Assembly (NCBI GenBank): GCA_947579605.1 | Contig: OX388312.1 | Coordinates: 27,055,313-27,119,312, forward strand | Origin: Athripsodes cinereus | Taxonomy: Eukaryota > Arthropoda > Insecta > Trichoptera > Leptoceridae | DNA: 64,000 nt | Direction of reading: 5' to 3' | Shown here: piece after piece, positions 11,870-23,255 of the stretch | Layout of the letters: each line of letters starts with the position of its first letter | Numbering within the stretch: the stretch's first letter is position 1 | Program-made: the position numbers and the translations under genes | Notes under the pieces: generated by a model | Told to the model about the DNA's origin: nothing | The model's database searches: none | The model's input: the letters and a program-made list of their open reading frames with translations, nothing else

Positions 11870-12092
11870 TGGATTCCCTGGTAAAGAAAAGATTTCCCAC
11901 TTTTTTCTGTAAGACAGATATTCGTAAAACATCACTCTTAAGACATTTAACATCTCCAGCTGAGCGATGAAGTATGACACCCATCATGAATGCCTCAACT
12001 TTTATTGCCACAAAGAGGATAACTTGCATGTTTATGTACATGAAATTAGTCCGCTGGCTACCCCACTAGTGGGAAATGCTGCAATGGTATGT
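11870..12092 (-). mobile_element. (CTA)n-type ~250-bp interspersed element, copy
   Basis: On the minus strand it runs from a diverged gcagcatttcccactagtgg / ggtagccagcgga start through ttgccacaaagaggat, the gacattcag...gtgtcatac region and the ..ttacagaaaaaagtggg end. This matches the order of blocks in the well-preserved copy at 18997-19262. Confidence 0.75.
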
Positions 12093-12262
12093 ACGTTAAT
12101 AGTTTTGAAGTAAAAGAAATAAGGACATGAACAAAATTTGTAACGATTGATTTGTAATTTTCTTTTTAAGTATACGAATTTGGGTTTGTAATATTGTAAC
12201 TGTTACAAACCTTAACCAAAAATTGTAACTTCACAGTACGCAATATGCTTATATTGTGAAGA

Positions 12263-12330
12263 TAGAGTAGGTTAGCAGCAGTATGATTTAAACCTAAGAT
12301 TTCTTGATTGAAAGTTTGAGACCACATATT
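12263..12330 (-). mobile_element. tRNA-derived SINE remnant
   Basis: On the minus strand, ctttcaatcaagaaatctta and ggtttaaatc resemble 10618-10660 (ctttcactcaaaagatcttg, gagtttgaatc). Both carry tRNA B-box-like cores, so they look like two copies of one old SINE. Confidence 0.4.
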
Positions 12331-12423
12331 GAACTACCGACCACTTTAGTTTCTGATGTTTTCAAGAAAATTGGAAAATTTGCATCGACGACACATTTTT
12401 ATGTTTATAAAGACTTTTAAAAT

Positions 12424-12426
<3 letters not shown>

Positions 12427-12461
<35 letters not shown>
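12427..12461. repeat. (TA)n microsatellite, about 17 units
   Basis: Uninterrupted alternating AT run. Confidence 0.9.
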
Positions 12462-12462
<1 letters not shown>

Positions 12463-12771
12463 TTATAATATACATATAACATATGAAAACGACGTTTAAC
12501 ACATTCATAATATTAAATATTCAACGAAAAATACATTTTAACATCAGTATGAAGACCAACATAGCTTACAACGCTACACTACAGAGCTACAAACAAAACT
12601 AACTACATAAGTACATACAGACGAATATATATCAAGTACTCTATTACCATCCTATAATGCTATTACCGTCATATAATGATCCAATCAATACACACCATGT
12701 TATTTATATTCTCATTACTAAAAGGAGTTTGTTGTGCCGACGAGGTTTCTGTTGAGTAATATTCTTAATAT

Positions 12772-13017
12772 AACATGTATAGACAATTCACACAGACCGA
12801 GCTAGTCCCATACTAAGATATGAATCTTTTATTATGGGTACTAACGCGACAACGATGCACATATATAAAATGCACTGAACACATATACATGAAACTAACA
12901 CCCAGACCCAGGACAATTTGAAAAAGGTCATTCTTCATTTTGCCCTGGGCGGTAATCGAACCCGGGACCTTGTGACTCAAAGGCAGGTCCGTTAGCCTCC
13001 GCGCCACACCGGTTGTG
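12772..13017 (-). mobile_element. tRNA-headed SINE, best copy of its family
   Basis: On the minus strand the head reads cggtgtggcgcggaggctaa then ggtcccgggttcgattaccg, with a good B box (GGTTCGATTAC). It is followed by a body containing gaagaatgacctttttcaaa and cctgggtctgggtgttag, and ends with gactagctcggtctgtgtga and attgtcta. The tail/body recurs at 41065-41165 and 63394-63592. Confidence 0.8.
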
Positions 13018-13555
13018 GTGTGTTCTCATTTATGTCTTGGAATCATTCTATACATTTACAACTGCACTTAAAATATTTGTTAAAAAAACTCAATTTTTTA
13101 ATAAATATTTTAAATAATAAGTTCCCATTTTGTCCTTTTTTATATTTCGAATGGCGGCTGTTGTCTTATGACCCAAAATGCTGCCAAAACAATTATAAAC
13201 CGAAATAATATTAGCTAGACAGAAACTGCTTAGCTGTGATGAGTCTTCCTCTCTGCCTAAACCACTATGGATGTGGGGTAAAGTAATAGACGGAGAGAAT
13301 ACAACATATTGAGAGGTTTCACCCTGAGTGTGCTAAAAAAGCAACAAAAGATGTTATCAATTTTTGACAAATTTATTTTACAATGTCATCTATTTTTACA
13401 ACTCGGCAACTATATGGAACTATATTTCAGTTGATATGGAGCCTCGTTCGTAAAAAGATGTATGTTTGTTGTATTTTCTATCAATATATTCAATATCAAT
13501 GACAGAAAGCTTTTTACAATATAGTTCGGTTACACAACTAAGGTTTGATTTCAAC

Positions 13556-13617
13556 AGTATGAATATTATATATACATACAATATTTCATACAATATTATA
13601 TATACATACAATATTTC
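13556..13617. repeat. 29-bp tandem duplication
   Basis: The unit caatattatatatacataca plus atatttcat occurs twice back to back in AT-rich DNA. Confidence 0.7.
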
Positions 13618-15686
13618 ACATCTATATAATAGATATAATCCTTTTTAATTGAAATAGTAAAATCCATCTTTGTTGATGCAAGTAATATTTTGATGGAAGA
13701 AATAAAAGCAGCAAAAATCAATCCTTGTAATTCATACAAAGTAATGTAACTCGTCCTAAAGATCTTATATATTAAAAAATTTCAAGGGAGTAAAAGGCGA
13801 GAATAGCTCCACTCCAAATAAATGAATTAATAAAATATACAATTTGAAATAGCGCGATAGTAATTAAAGTAATTTCAAATTATAAGAAACGAAACACTTT
13901 CAAAATTTTATATATATAATAAAACTTTGAACAGTTTTTTGTTTTTAATCATTAAAGATTACTTAAAGTGATTTGTCACAGAGTGAACACAAGTATGTTC
14001 AACAATTGATAGTAATTTGATATAAGCAAAATAGGATGTAACAGTAATAGAGCACTTAATACAATAACTACTTTATTGCGTAAAACATGCAGTTTTGGAA
14101 CACTTCAACGAGAGCGGATATGCATAACAATCAATAATAATCTTTCATAATATAGGAACAAACGGTGCTGTGCCAATGTGAAATATGAAACAAAAATTGA
14201 AATGATGATAATAAACATGAAACAATATTAATGATGCAATATTATTAATTAGTCATGCACACATACAAACCCACAATTAACATTTATATACAACAGTATC
14301 CTTCTCCAGCATGCGTTTGTTTTATTACTCTAGAAAATTCTCCAAAAAAAACAAACGAAAACACAAACAATATAAATGAATTTCACACAACACAGTCACC
14401 ACAAAACAGTAGTGAAATAAAGAAAGTAGTATGTAAGTAGTAGTACGAGAGAGATAAATATATATTTATATAGACAGACATAATGGTAATAATAATAGTA
14501 ACAATATTGTAATGAAATAATAAGCCTCCAATGAAAGCCAATCACGTAAAACAATAATATTTTTGAAACAACAAAGAACACCTTCTAATAAAAACTCCAG
14601 GTAAATGTACCATTATATCAAAGTCACTTAATGAAATAGTTAGTAGTAGTAATAAAAAATTAAAATAAACAATAATTAGATAATTACCACTGTAGGAAAA
14701 TATAAAATTTGACAAGACATACATATAGGTAAATTAAAAAATATATATTATACAATGTCATTATAGAACAAACGATTAAAACATAGGTAACTCTTGTCCG
14801 AAGTCTTCTAAGTATATCTATATTTTTTTATACACAATTGTACGCTAAAAGAATGAGAAATATTTAGAACAGAGAATAGAACACCTTTTATTATTACTGA
14901 TGAATCGTATAAACAAATAAATAATTAAAATGTTATATAATTCGACTATATCAAATAACTCGGAGAGCTTAACTATTTCGAGCAACTGCGCACAAATCAT
15001 CCGTAACACAAGTGCATTATCGCTGAAAAAAGTTAATACTCTCTTTTTTATTATTTATTTATTTATCGTGTCGAAACCCAGAGAAAAAACCATCAAACTG
15101 ATCTCCAGTACTGCGCAAAACGCACAGCAGGTGGGGATGCGTCAAAAATATCCTCCATAGTGCAAGTGACAGGGCACAATAGACATTCCAACAAGTGTGA
15201 CATAGTCTGTGCTGCACCACAGTCACATGCTCCGGATTCGTCCTGTAGGAAGCCCCATCGTTTATTTATTTATAGAATTTATTAGTATTAAAAATATCAT
15301 TCCACAAAGGTACAATCGAAATCCTAGAATCATTCCAACATTTTTTTTTTAATTTCGCTCCATTCTCATCGCACATTCTAGAAGTAGGTAAAAAGCATTA
15401 TGATTGATTATTGTTAGTAGTAAGAATAGAATGAGTTTGGATGAAATAGCAATGATAATTCTACATTAATAATATATAACATAACAATATGTACAACTTG
15501 GTAAAAAGCTAATAAATACAAAAATATATAATGTTCGGACAAAAGTTCACCATATCACAGTAAAAATTAAAAAATAATGTAACGTTACAACGTACAATCT
15601 CTAAGAAACCTACAAAGATTCTAATAGAAGTAAATGTAATAATTATATTTGACGTATATATATTATGATTATTATTATTGACCAAC

Positions 15687-15992
15687 CAATTTGACTGTTG
15701 TCCCCGCACGTTTGAGGGCGTCTACGGCTTCGGCGTGCGTGACGCCGACGACGGGCGTTTCATTGACTCGAAGAATGACGTCATTGATCTTCAACGTGCT
15801 CGCAGCGGCCGCGCCACCAGGAATGAGTTTTGTGACGTATATTCTATAGTCACCGGCTAAATGTGGATTGTCCGTACCCCCCGCGATACTGAACCCTAGT
15901 CCTGCCCCTCCCCCTCGACTGAGTGCGACAGTCTCGTAGTGCCATCCCGCTTCTTCCTCTTCGTCCGCTGTTTCTGTTCCGCCGTTTACCTG
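15687..15992 (-). CDS. dlg1: dlg1 exon 4: PDZ1 domain
   Basis: The 306-nt exon (or 303 nt if the second acceptor is used) reads (Q)[80 protein letters not shown] and [35 protein letters not shown] and the helix B His in [10 protein letters not shown] mark a class I PDZ1. The acceptor is a tandem ttag/CAG/GTA. The donor is taken as GTTGGT at 15686, because it gives phase 0 and the VKL/RV..R join with PDZ2 seen in the family. The exon is much richer in G+C than its surroundings. The DGR found before L.IND in most relatives is replaced by a shorter ST. Confidence 0.96.
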
Positions 15993-16228
15993 CTAAATGT
16001 TGTTAGTCAGCAATACCATTCCAATCAAATAATATTATTATTAGTTATTTTAACACATCACAACTAGACAATATTAACCCAATCACCATAGTGTGAAATT
16101 AATAAACCTATGAAATCCTTATGATGTCATTTTAAGACACTTTTATCTACAAAAGATTATTTATACTTGTGTAATATGCATTTGCTTCATTTTAAACAAA
16201 CAGTAATAGGATATAATTTAAAATATCT

Positions 16229-16640
16229 CTAGGGGTAGGCAGAGAGAACGGAACGCTATATAGATCTATCCTTACATACTTCTTTCACTTCCTCTACATT
16301 CATCCAATTTATCATACATGCACGCCAATTTCTCTTACTCAACACATGTCCGTCCTTAAAAATTTGGTCCACGTGATTAAGCCACGTGGTTCTAGGACGT
16401 CCGCGCTTCCTCACACCCCTTCTTTTAGATAAATACATCCTCTTCGTCATCCTTTCATCTTGCATTTGCTCCACATGTCCAAACCATTTCAACTTGTTTA
16501 CACGCATTCTGTCCACAACACTCCTCTCATATCCACTCATTCTCCTGATATCCTCATTCTTCACTTTATCTTGCAACGTTTTACCAACCATTCTACTCAG
16601 TGAATGTGTTTTCTGCTCAATTCTATTTTCAAAAGTCATT
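16229..16640 (-). pseudogene. Non-LTR retrotransposon 3' end (C-terminus of reverse-transcriptase ORF), copy A
   Basis: The minus-strand frame reads RMVGKTLQDKVKNEDIRRMS, then RMRVNKLKWFGHVEQMQDER and RKRGRPRTTWLNHVDQIFKD, ending in EVCKDRSI. WFGHVxRM...RGRPRxTW is the well-known C-terminal signature of many insect non-LTR elements, downstream of the polymerase. Only this tail is present (5'-truncated, as usual for target-primed insertion), and the frame stops early at CKDRSI* where copy B continues WRSVLSAYPSWD. It lies in opposite orientation to copy B, 1.1 kb away. Confidence 0.85.
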
Positions 16641-17539
16641 CAAAAATCAGGGAAATGTGTATTCAGGATTCCTAAAGTCAAATTTCATTGATCACACGAA
16701 TTTTCAATATTTTGGTCCATAATATATCATAAATAAATAAATAAATTATTACATATCATTTGAAAGAAACAAAAATTAGATTTGTCTGAAACAAACTCTA
16801 TGCTATGACATTAAAGACATTGTTTTAACTATTTATTTTAGTCAATGTTGTAGATGGATCGCACATGGTGGAAGTTATGTTTTATTTATTAAAAATATAA
16901 ATCTTTATTCCATAGAATAATAATTCTCGTAACTGCCAAACATTAAAAATTGTATAATGTTATTCATCAGAATTTAATAATTAAAATAATAATAATACTT
17001 TTGGATCACAATAACGACCCATTTTGAACTTCCAACCATAATATTATAAAAATTATGGAATTGATAAATTAAAAATATAGGAAAGTAAACAATTTTGTGA
17101 CTTATATGGATGTGGAAATATTTATCAAGCTACTTATTGCTAAAAAGAAAAACAACAAGAAAAGATGACCCATTTTCTTATCTCGATAACATTTTATTGT
17201 ACGCAAACTATTTTGAAATAGTATTACGCGCAGTCTGAAGTTTCATAATAGACAGCAAACGTTACATGTCGTCGTCTTTCAACTAATTAATCTCGAGACT
17301 TGCTCTAGATTTTATTTCACGTTTAATTTTGTTTTGTATTCAGTATTAATTACGTACCCTAGTTCAGCCAAGGAATCGCATTTAGTGTAGTACTTATTCA
17401 AAGTGATAATCTCGCTACTGCACATCGTACTAGTTTTTAAAATTTCATATTGTTTTTTTAACACTGTTATATAATGATAATGTGCAATTAGAATAAATTA
17501 ATAAATAAAGAGGAGTGATGTTTTACAATCCATCCATCC

Positions 17540-17547
17540 CATTACGG
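17540..17547. repeat. 8-bp target-site duplication (left) of hAT element
   Basis: cattacgg immediately precedes the left terminal inverted repeat. The identical octamer follows the element at 18276-18283. Confidence 0.9.
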
Positions 17548-17769
17548 CAGTCGTTCTTAACCGGGGGAGCCCGCACACCTGGGGGTGCGGGAATGTATTT
17601 TTGGGGGTGCGGGAGAAGCCCCTACCTAACCATAAAAATGATTAAATATCATTTATTAATAAAATAATATTGTTTTGTATTTATATAAAATGTACGATGT
17701 TTTTTTAATAAACAATAACTATCACAAAAAATAATTTTTCTAGACTAAAAAATTAAAACATATTTTTCA

Positions 17770-18195
17770 ATGGGGTGCGACTGAGAAGAATGGTTGGTAA
17801 AACGTTGCGAGATAGAGTGAAGAATGAGGATATCAGGAGAATGAGCGGATGTGAGAGGAGTGTTGTGGACAGAATGCGTGTAAACAAGTTGAGATGGTTT
17901 GGACATGTTGAGCGAATGCAAGATGATAGGATGACGAAGAGGATGTATTTATCTGAAAGAAGGGGTGTGAGGAAGCGCGGACGTCCAAGAACCACGTGGC
18001 TTGATCACGTGGACCAAATTCTTAAGGACGGACGCGTGCTGAGTAAGAGAAATCGGCGTGCATGTATGAGAAACTGGATAAATGTAGAGGAAGCGAAAGA
18101 AGTATGTAAGGATAGATCTATATGGCGTTCCGTTCTCTCTGCCTACCCCTCCTGGGACATGGCGTGAGGGTATAGTATAGTATAGTATAGTATAT
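17770..18195 (+). pseudogene. Non-LTR retrotransposon 3' end, copy B, with (TATAG)n tail
   Basis: The plus-strand frame reads RMVGKTLRDRVKNEDIRRMS, RMRVNKLRWFGHVERMQDDR, RKRGRPRTTWLDHVDQILKD and RSIWRSVLSAYPSWDMA. It is the same C-terminal module as copy A, but less damaged and running to its natural stop. It is followed by gagggtatagtatagtatag, a short pentamer tail typical of target-primed retrotransposition. It inserted within the hAT element at 17548-18275. Only the polymerase C-terminus is present, so it is not autonomous. Confidence 0.88.
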
Positions 18196-18250
18196 ATTTT
18201 CAGATTCAAAGGGGTGCGGAGATATATTTTCAGATTCAAAGGGGTGCGAC
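18186..18250. repeat. ~34-bp direct duplication inside the hAT element
   Basis: The block tatattttcagattcaaagg plus ggtgcg occurs twice in tandem at about 18188-18220 and 18223-18249. One copy may be the target duplication made by the LINE insertion or simple slippage. Confidence 0.6.
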
Positions 18251-18283
18251 TTGCTAGAAAGGTTAAGAAACACTGCATTACGG

Positions 18284-18540
18284 CATCTCTCACAAGTGAT
18301 ATAGCCAGCGGATCAACTGCTTGTAATACATATGCAAATCGTCCTCTCTGTGGCAATAAAGATATTTTACAAATACTTGAAATCTTTTATTCATACCATC
18401 ACGGCATCTCTCACAAAAAGGTTAGCCAAAAAATTGACTTCACCCGGTGGGTTGTCCTCCGTGTAATAAAAAATAAGACATTCAGGCTAGGTAGCAAACC
18501 TCATCACGGGATAGAGAATTTTAAAATGTCTTATTCATGA
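18284..18540 (+). mobile_element. Two joined partial copies of the (CTA)n-type element
   Basis: catctctcacaagtgatata...cgtcctctctgtggcaataa is one 5' part, whose first bases lie left of the hAT insertion (17531-17547). At 18390, ccatcacggcatctctcaca restarts a second copy. That copy runs through ataagacattcaggctaggt and ctcatcacgggat to aaaatgtcttattc. Confidence 0.75.
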
Positions 18541-18996
18541 CGTTTAACAATTTTTAAAAAAGATGTTAATTTCTACCTTGTGTTTCTGAAGAAACTTTGT
18601 ACGGTGAATGAATGAATGAAATATTTTATACTTAACTAACAGTTAAATAAAATGTGTAGAACGTGTTCAAACATTCACCTAACGCATGTAGATTTTAACA
18701 ATGTAAATATTTTGTAAGTAAATTTCTAAGGAATGTGTAACAATGGGTCCAAACATAAACAAAACAAAACGTTTGAAAACATTTCCTCTTTACAGGTACA
18801 GTAGAAACTTTTACATACCAACACTAGAAACAATGGAAACTCAATACAAATATTACAAAGCGGTATGTACAGTAAAAGTAAATATTATTTAGCCACAGAA
18901 TGAAGTGAGAAACAATCTTATTGAGCCTCTATAGGGCTGACTAAACAAAGAGTGTTTTGTATAGACAATCTTAGACGTTAAAACAATCTGCTTTCT

Positions 18997-19262
18997 CTAC
19001 TACTACTACTACTACTATACCATCACGGCATATCCCACAAGTGGGGTAGCCAGCAGATCAGCCGCATGTAAGAAACATGCAAGCTGTCCTCTCCGTGCCA
19101 ATATAAAATAAAGACATTCAGGATGGGTGGCAAACCTCATCGCTGAATTTAAGATGTAAAATGTCTTAATTTTTTCGAACACCTGCCTTTTACAGGACAC
19201 TCGAAAACTTACGGAGAAGAGTGGGAGACCAATTCTTTACCGGGTACTCCATGGGATAATAT
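18997..19262 (+). mobile_element. (CTA)n-type ~260-bp interspersed element, reference copy
   Basis: It begins ctactactactactactata then ccatcacggcatatcccaca and agtggggtagccagcagatc. It continues with gtcctctccgtgccaatata, gacattcaggatgggtggca and ttttacaggacactcgaaaa, and ends near gggtactccatgggataat. At least twelve copies or pieces occur in the window on both strands. No polymerase III boxes or terminal inverted repeats are evident, and no ORF. The origin (SINE with non-tRNA head, or LINE-derived) is not determined. Confidence 0.85.
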
Positions 19263-19935
19263 ATCTAATATATCTATTCTTAGGTAGGTATTCAACGAAC
19301 TATTCACTGTGCCTGTGTTTAGGTAGTAAAATTCTATATTGAAATCAAAAGCAAATATTTTTTCCTCCATATAGATTTTTCTTTGAGAAATAAGTATTTT
19401 TTGTTGGGAGAGGATTTCAGAATAGCAGTTAGTTAAAGGTTATCTTTCCACATATTCTAGGATGGGTGTTTTGAATGTTTACAAATTCAATGAGACATGA
19501 AGTCAATCGTCTACTTACAACATTTGTATTTATGTGATATGAATTGGCTAAAATTGGCCAAAATTCTCCAGATAGATGATAGATACTGTACCTAATGCCA
19601 CAATTAATGGCAAGATACTTTCTACTTACTGAAAACACACATGAAACAATGAAAAGATTTTAGTATTTATTTAGATTGAATGATAATTATGTGTTATGCC
19701 CAGTGATATGTTATAACCAATCTGAATCTCAAACATGTACCATCAATAAAATCTCGTTGAGGCCCTTTGCGCCGCATTTTTTATTTAGTTTGTCTAGAAC
19801 TTCTGTGGCAGCTTGTCGTCTCAGTGTCGTTTGATTAAATGTCATCAAGTAAAAATTTCGCATTATGCTTAAATGATAACATAGAAATGCTTTGACTTTT
19901 TGATGAAAGTTTTGACAAAGCGAGCACTTCATCAA

Positions 19936-20004
19936 GTTTGAAAGTTGTCAACAAATCTAGGAAAGTCAATGTTTGAAATTTGTCAACAAATCTAGGAAAG
20001 TCAA
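19936..20004. repeat. 35-bp tandem duplication
   Basis: gtttgaaagttgtcaacaaa tctaggaaagtcaat is repeated once with a single-base difference (gtttgaaatttgtc...). Confidence 0.8.
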
Positions 20005-20666
20005 CAAATAAAAAGAATGTAATAGTTATTGATATGGGATATGTCGATAGTGGGTACGAAAGTAATACACCTTTTTAAACGATGCTACTTGACGAAGTTC
20101 GTTATCAGCAAAACAATACCCATTGACTGATTGTCAGTTTGAAAAAAAGCGACACATATAAATTGTTTGGAGATAACAAGAAATAGACAATATGAGCATG
20201 GGGATTATTACGGAAGACAAAGGCCGGTAGAGATGAATATATGTATAAGAAAAGAGATGAATATATAATACTCAGGTATTGTACCTCGAAGGGTAAGTAC
20301 ACATTTTTAGAGAATATTTGTATGACATTGCGAATCTAGTTATAACATATCACTGGTTATGCCCTATCCTTTAAAGTACTGCTAAACTATAAGTGTAAAA
20401 ATATTAGAGCATAGAATAGTATATATATATATTGTTAATGACAACAATATAAAATATTCAATGACATAGGAACAATACTCTAACATGGAGGTTGCATGTT
20501 ATTATGTATACCTACCTACATACATTGTAGTGTATATAAGATACAATAATATATAGGTACGTAATAATATTAATATGTATGAAATTATGTTAAGTAAATC
20601 CCAGTGGAAATGAGTATAATATTTGTATGTGTTCATTTGTAAGTATGTATATATGTTTCATTCATG

Positions 20667-20828
20667 TGCTCAGAGGAGAAAGTACAAGTTGTTGCAACTA
20701 AAAGGCGGATCTCCTGGCTTCATAATGTACACGAATTGACAGAAATACGAAGTGTCGAGGAGCTGCTTCGGACTACCCAGGATAGGGATGAATTCTCGCA
20801 AGTGATAGTCAACATCGGGGGGACCTGA
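20667..20828 (+). pseudogene. Non-LTR retrotransposon C-terminal fragment (different family)
   Basis: The plus-strand frame reads CSEEKVQVVATKRRISWLHN then VHELTEIRSVEELLRTTQDR and DEFSQVIVNIGGT before a TGA. RRISWLxNxxE...S.EEL.R...D...F...I.NI is the characteristic terminal segment of insect craniofacial-development-protein-2-like retrotransposon ORFs. It is 5'-truncated and about 54 codons long, too short for most ORF finders. The minus-strand frame over the same DNA (20670-21020) is its shadow. Confidence 0.75.
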
Positions 20829-23159
20829 CATGACACATGAAGAAGAAGATATATGTTTGTTTATTCTATGGACACATTTAAAAGAAGAGGGACATATCAG
20901 AAAAATGGACAAACTTTTGGAAGAAAAGGTATATAAAATTATGATGCTTACTGCAGTGATTTTTGACAGTTTAATAATGTAACTAATATTATCAACAGAC
21001 CGTACTTGGTGAAAATTCATGTTGAATTAATGGCCTTAACGTTAAACTGATAATAAGAGCAGGAGCTCTTGAAAACTGGCTGACAATTAATAAAGTTACT
21101 TGAAAGTACTAATGTTTTATTTTTATGAGTTTGATAATTATTTCCTGGAAGAAGCTGGGTTCTCAGTTAGTATAATGTAATAAAATCAAACAATTATGCA
21201 TTACATACTATCTGCTATTGCTCCATAAATACAACAATATATTATAACAATATATGAATGTAGCAAAATAACATTCATGATACTTAAAATAAATAATATT
21301 CTATTACTGTGATATTGCACAATAGTCAGTTTATGAATATGACTGTAACACAATAAGTATGTTACTGTAAATATCTCAATAGGTACACCTGATAAAAATT
21401 TGATAAATTAATATCAGAATCTATTCCAGGAAATATGTCTTCTTTAGATACCAGTATTATGCAGGAAATAGAATAAATAATATGTTCTATACAAAGTCCC
21501 ACCCTTTAGGAAAGCTTGTATCTTACTTAATTTGATAGGATGAACTATGTAACAGTTGTGAGACATGTTTATATAATTTAGAAGTGTAAAGACAATGTAG
21601 TATTAAATAATATTAATCAAAAACATTGATTCATTTCTTAATGGCGTAGATAAGCAGCAATCGATTGCGACTATTAAAATCAAATAACAGAAAGCACATT
21701 GTCTAAATACTTTAGAATTATGTTAAAACAATGTTAAAAACCTTAATGGATGAATGAAGTTTATTGTCATCAAGAAAATTTAAGAAATTAAAATAGATCA
21801 AACCTATCACTACTATTATCTGAGTCATATATTGATAATTACGACATTATCATGATTAACTGGAAATATTGTTAATTTGAAATACTTCTACCCCTGCATA
21901 AGATATTAATTATCTAGTAAAGAGTAGCATACACTGATAATATAAATTAACAGTACAGTTAACATTCCATAGCTATCTCTATCAAGATAAGTGATTATAT
22001 ATCAACACACCCACAAATAAAATAAGTTAAAACAACTCCATTAAAAATATTTCATATGTAATTCATATAATAATGGTTTGCATTATTTTTACTTTTTTGT
22101 AATTCTCTTCAATTTTTTCACTCATAAGGTTCCAGATATTTCCATGACCCTCTGTCACAGTACACTTTTCCACAATATACTATTTCTACGACAAAACTGT
22201 TATAAGTTCTATTAATATCGGTCTTTTTAGCTCATTTACAAATTAAACAATACAATCCATTGGAGAACTTTTTACCTTGTATTTTCCAGCTTATAGAAAT
22301 ATCTAAACGTTAGGAATGTTGCAGGTCATAATTCACTTGATTGCAGCTGCTTTCTTGTGAAATTAAGCAAGAAGAATGACGTAGGAAGACGTCACTATAT
22401 AGCAGAAAATTAATCTAAGGGAGACTTTATTTACACCAACGTCTGAGGATCACAATGCTTGTCTGATAGAATCAAATCCTCAAGGATAAAACAGCATAAT
22501 GATGAAGAGAAATTGAAAAGCTCTCTTGTAAAATAATATAAATGTAAGAGAAATGTGTAAAGAGAAATTGGCTTGGCATTTCGTCCTCTAAATCTACCCT
22601 GCAAGACTGCAGCATAGGGAGTACATAGATGAATATTTATTTAGAAGGCCAGAATTTCTATTGTCTCCTCAGGTTGTATGAAAAATAAACATGATTGATG
22701 TGTTGTGAAGGTCATGGTTGTAATATAATGGTACATCTATAGTCCAATGTCATAACATAAATAGGTTCCAAGTACAACAGATAGCAACACAATACATCAA
22801 CTGTATAACAATATTAATTAGTGTCCATTAAAAATAACACAATTTATCTATTTGTGCAACAGCACAGCATTTATTTATGTTCTATACATACAGTAAGTCC
22901 ACTGGCTACCTCACTTTGTATGTATATAAGATGTTTGGAAATACAGATAGAACTGCGCATAAATGTCAAATTACCAGTGAAGTCATTTGAATAAAATAAG
23001 TCACCCAATCTTTACTGTGAAAATTGGAAAGTTTAATCTAATATCCTAGAACGGATCTGTCTAATTGGATAACCCTATTTCTTACCTGTATTGATTGTAC
23101 AATAATTGTATTTGAAAAATAAATAAACAAAATTATTAAAAAATATTTATGCCCCATTT

Positions 23160-23255
23160 GTATATATGTAATAAATATGCAAGCAGTCTTCTCTCTGCTA
23201 ATGAAAATTAATACATCTAGGATGGGAAGCAGATTTCATCACTTAATATCGTTTA
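23160..23255 (+). mobile_element. (CTA)n-type element, internal fragment
   Basis: aataaatatgcaagcagtct tctctctgct and acatctaggatgggaagcag followed by atttcatca match the middle of the reference copy. Confidence 0.6.

Larger units (their letters stand above)
11153..15686 (-). other. dlg1 intron 4 (4.5 kb) with several SINEs
   Basis: AT-rich intron carrying a minus-strand (CTA)n-type element (11870-12092), a SINE remnant (12263-12330), a (TA)n run (12427-12461), a tRNA-headed SINE (12772-13017) and a 29-bp direct duplication (13556-13617). No exon was recognised. Confidence 0.6.
17548..18275. mobile_element. Non-autonomous hAT element (728 bp) carrying a LINE fragment
   Basis: The ends CAGTCGTTCTTAACC and, on the other strand, CAGTGTTTCTTAACC form hAT-like terminal inverted repeats matching 13 of 15. 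An exact 8-bp target duplication (cattacgg) flanks it, which is diagnostic of the hAT superfamily. Inside are several ggggtgcg motifs and no transposase frame. A LINE 3' end (17770-18170 plus a TATAG-repeat tail) occupies the middle. The element sits inside a (CTA)n-type element, whose sequence resumes as cattacggcatctctcac right after it. Confidence 0.9.

Noticed and set aside
17949..18356. 135-codon minus-strand frame across the hAT/LINE nest
   Set aside because: It is the antisense shadow of the LINE C-terminus and crosses two element boundaries.
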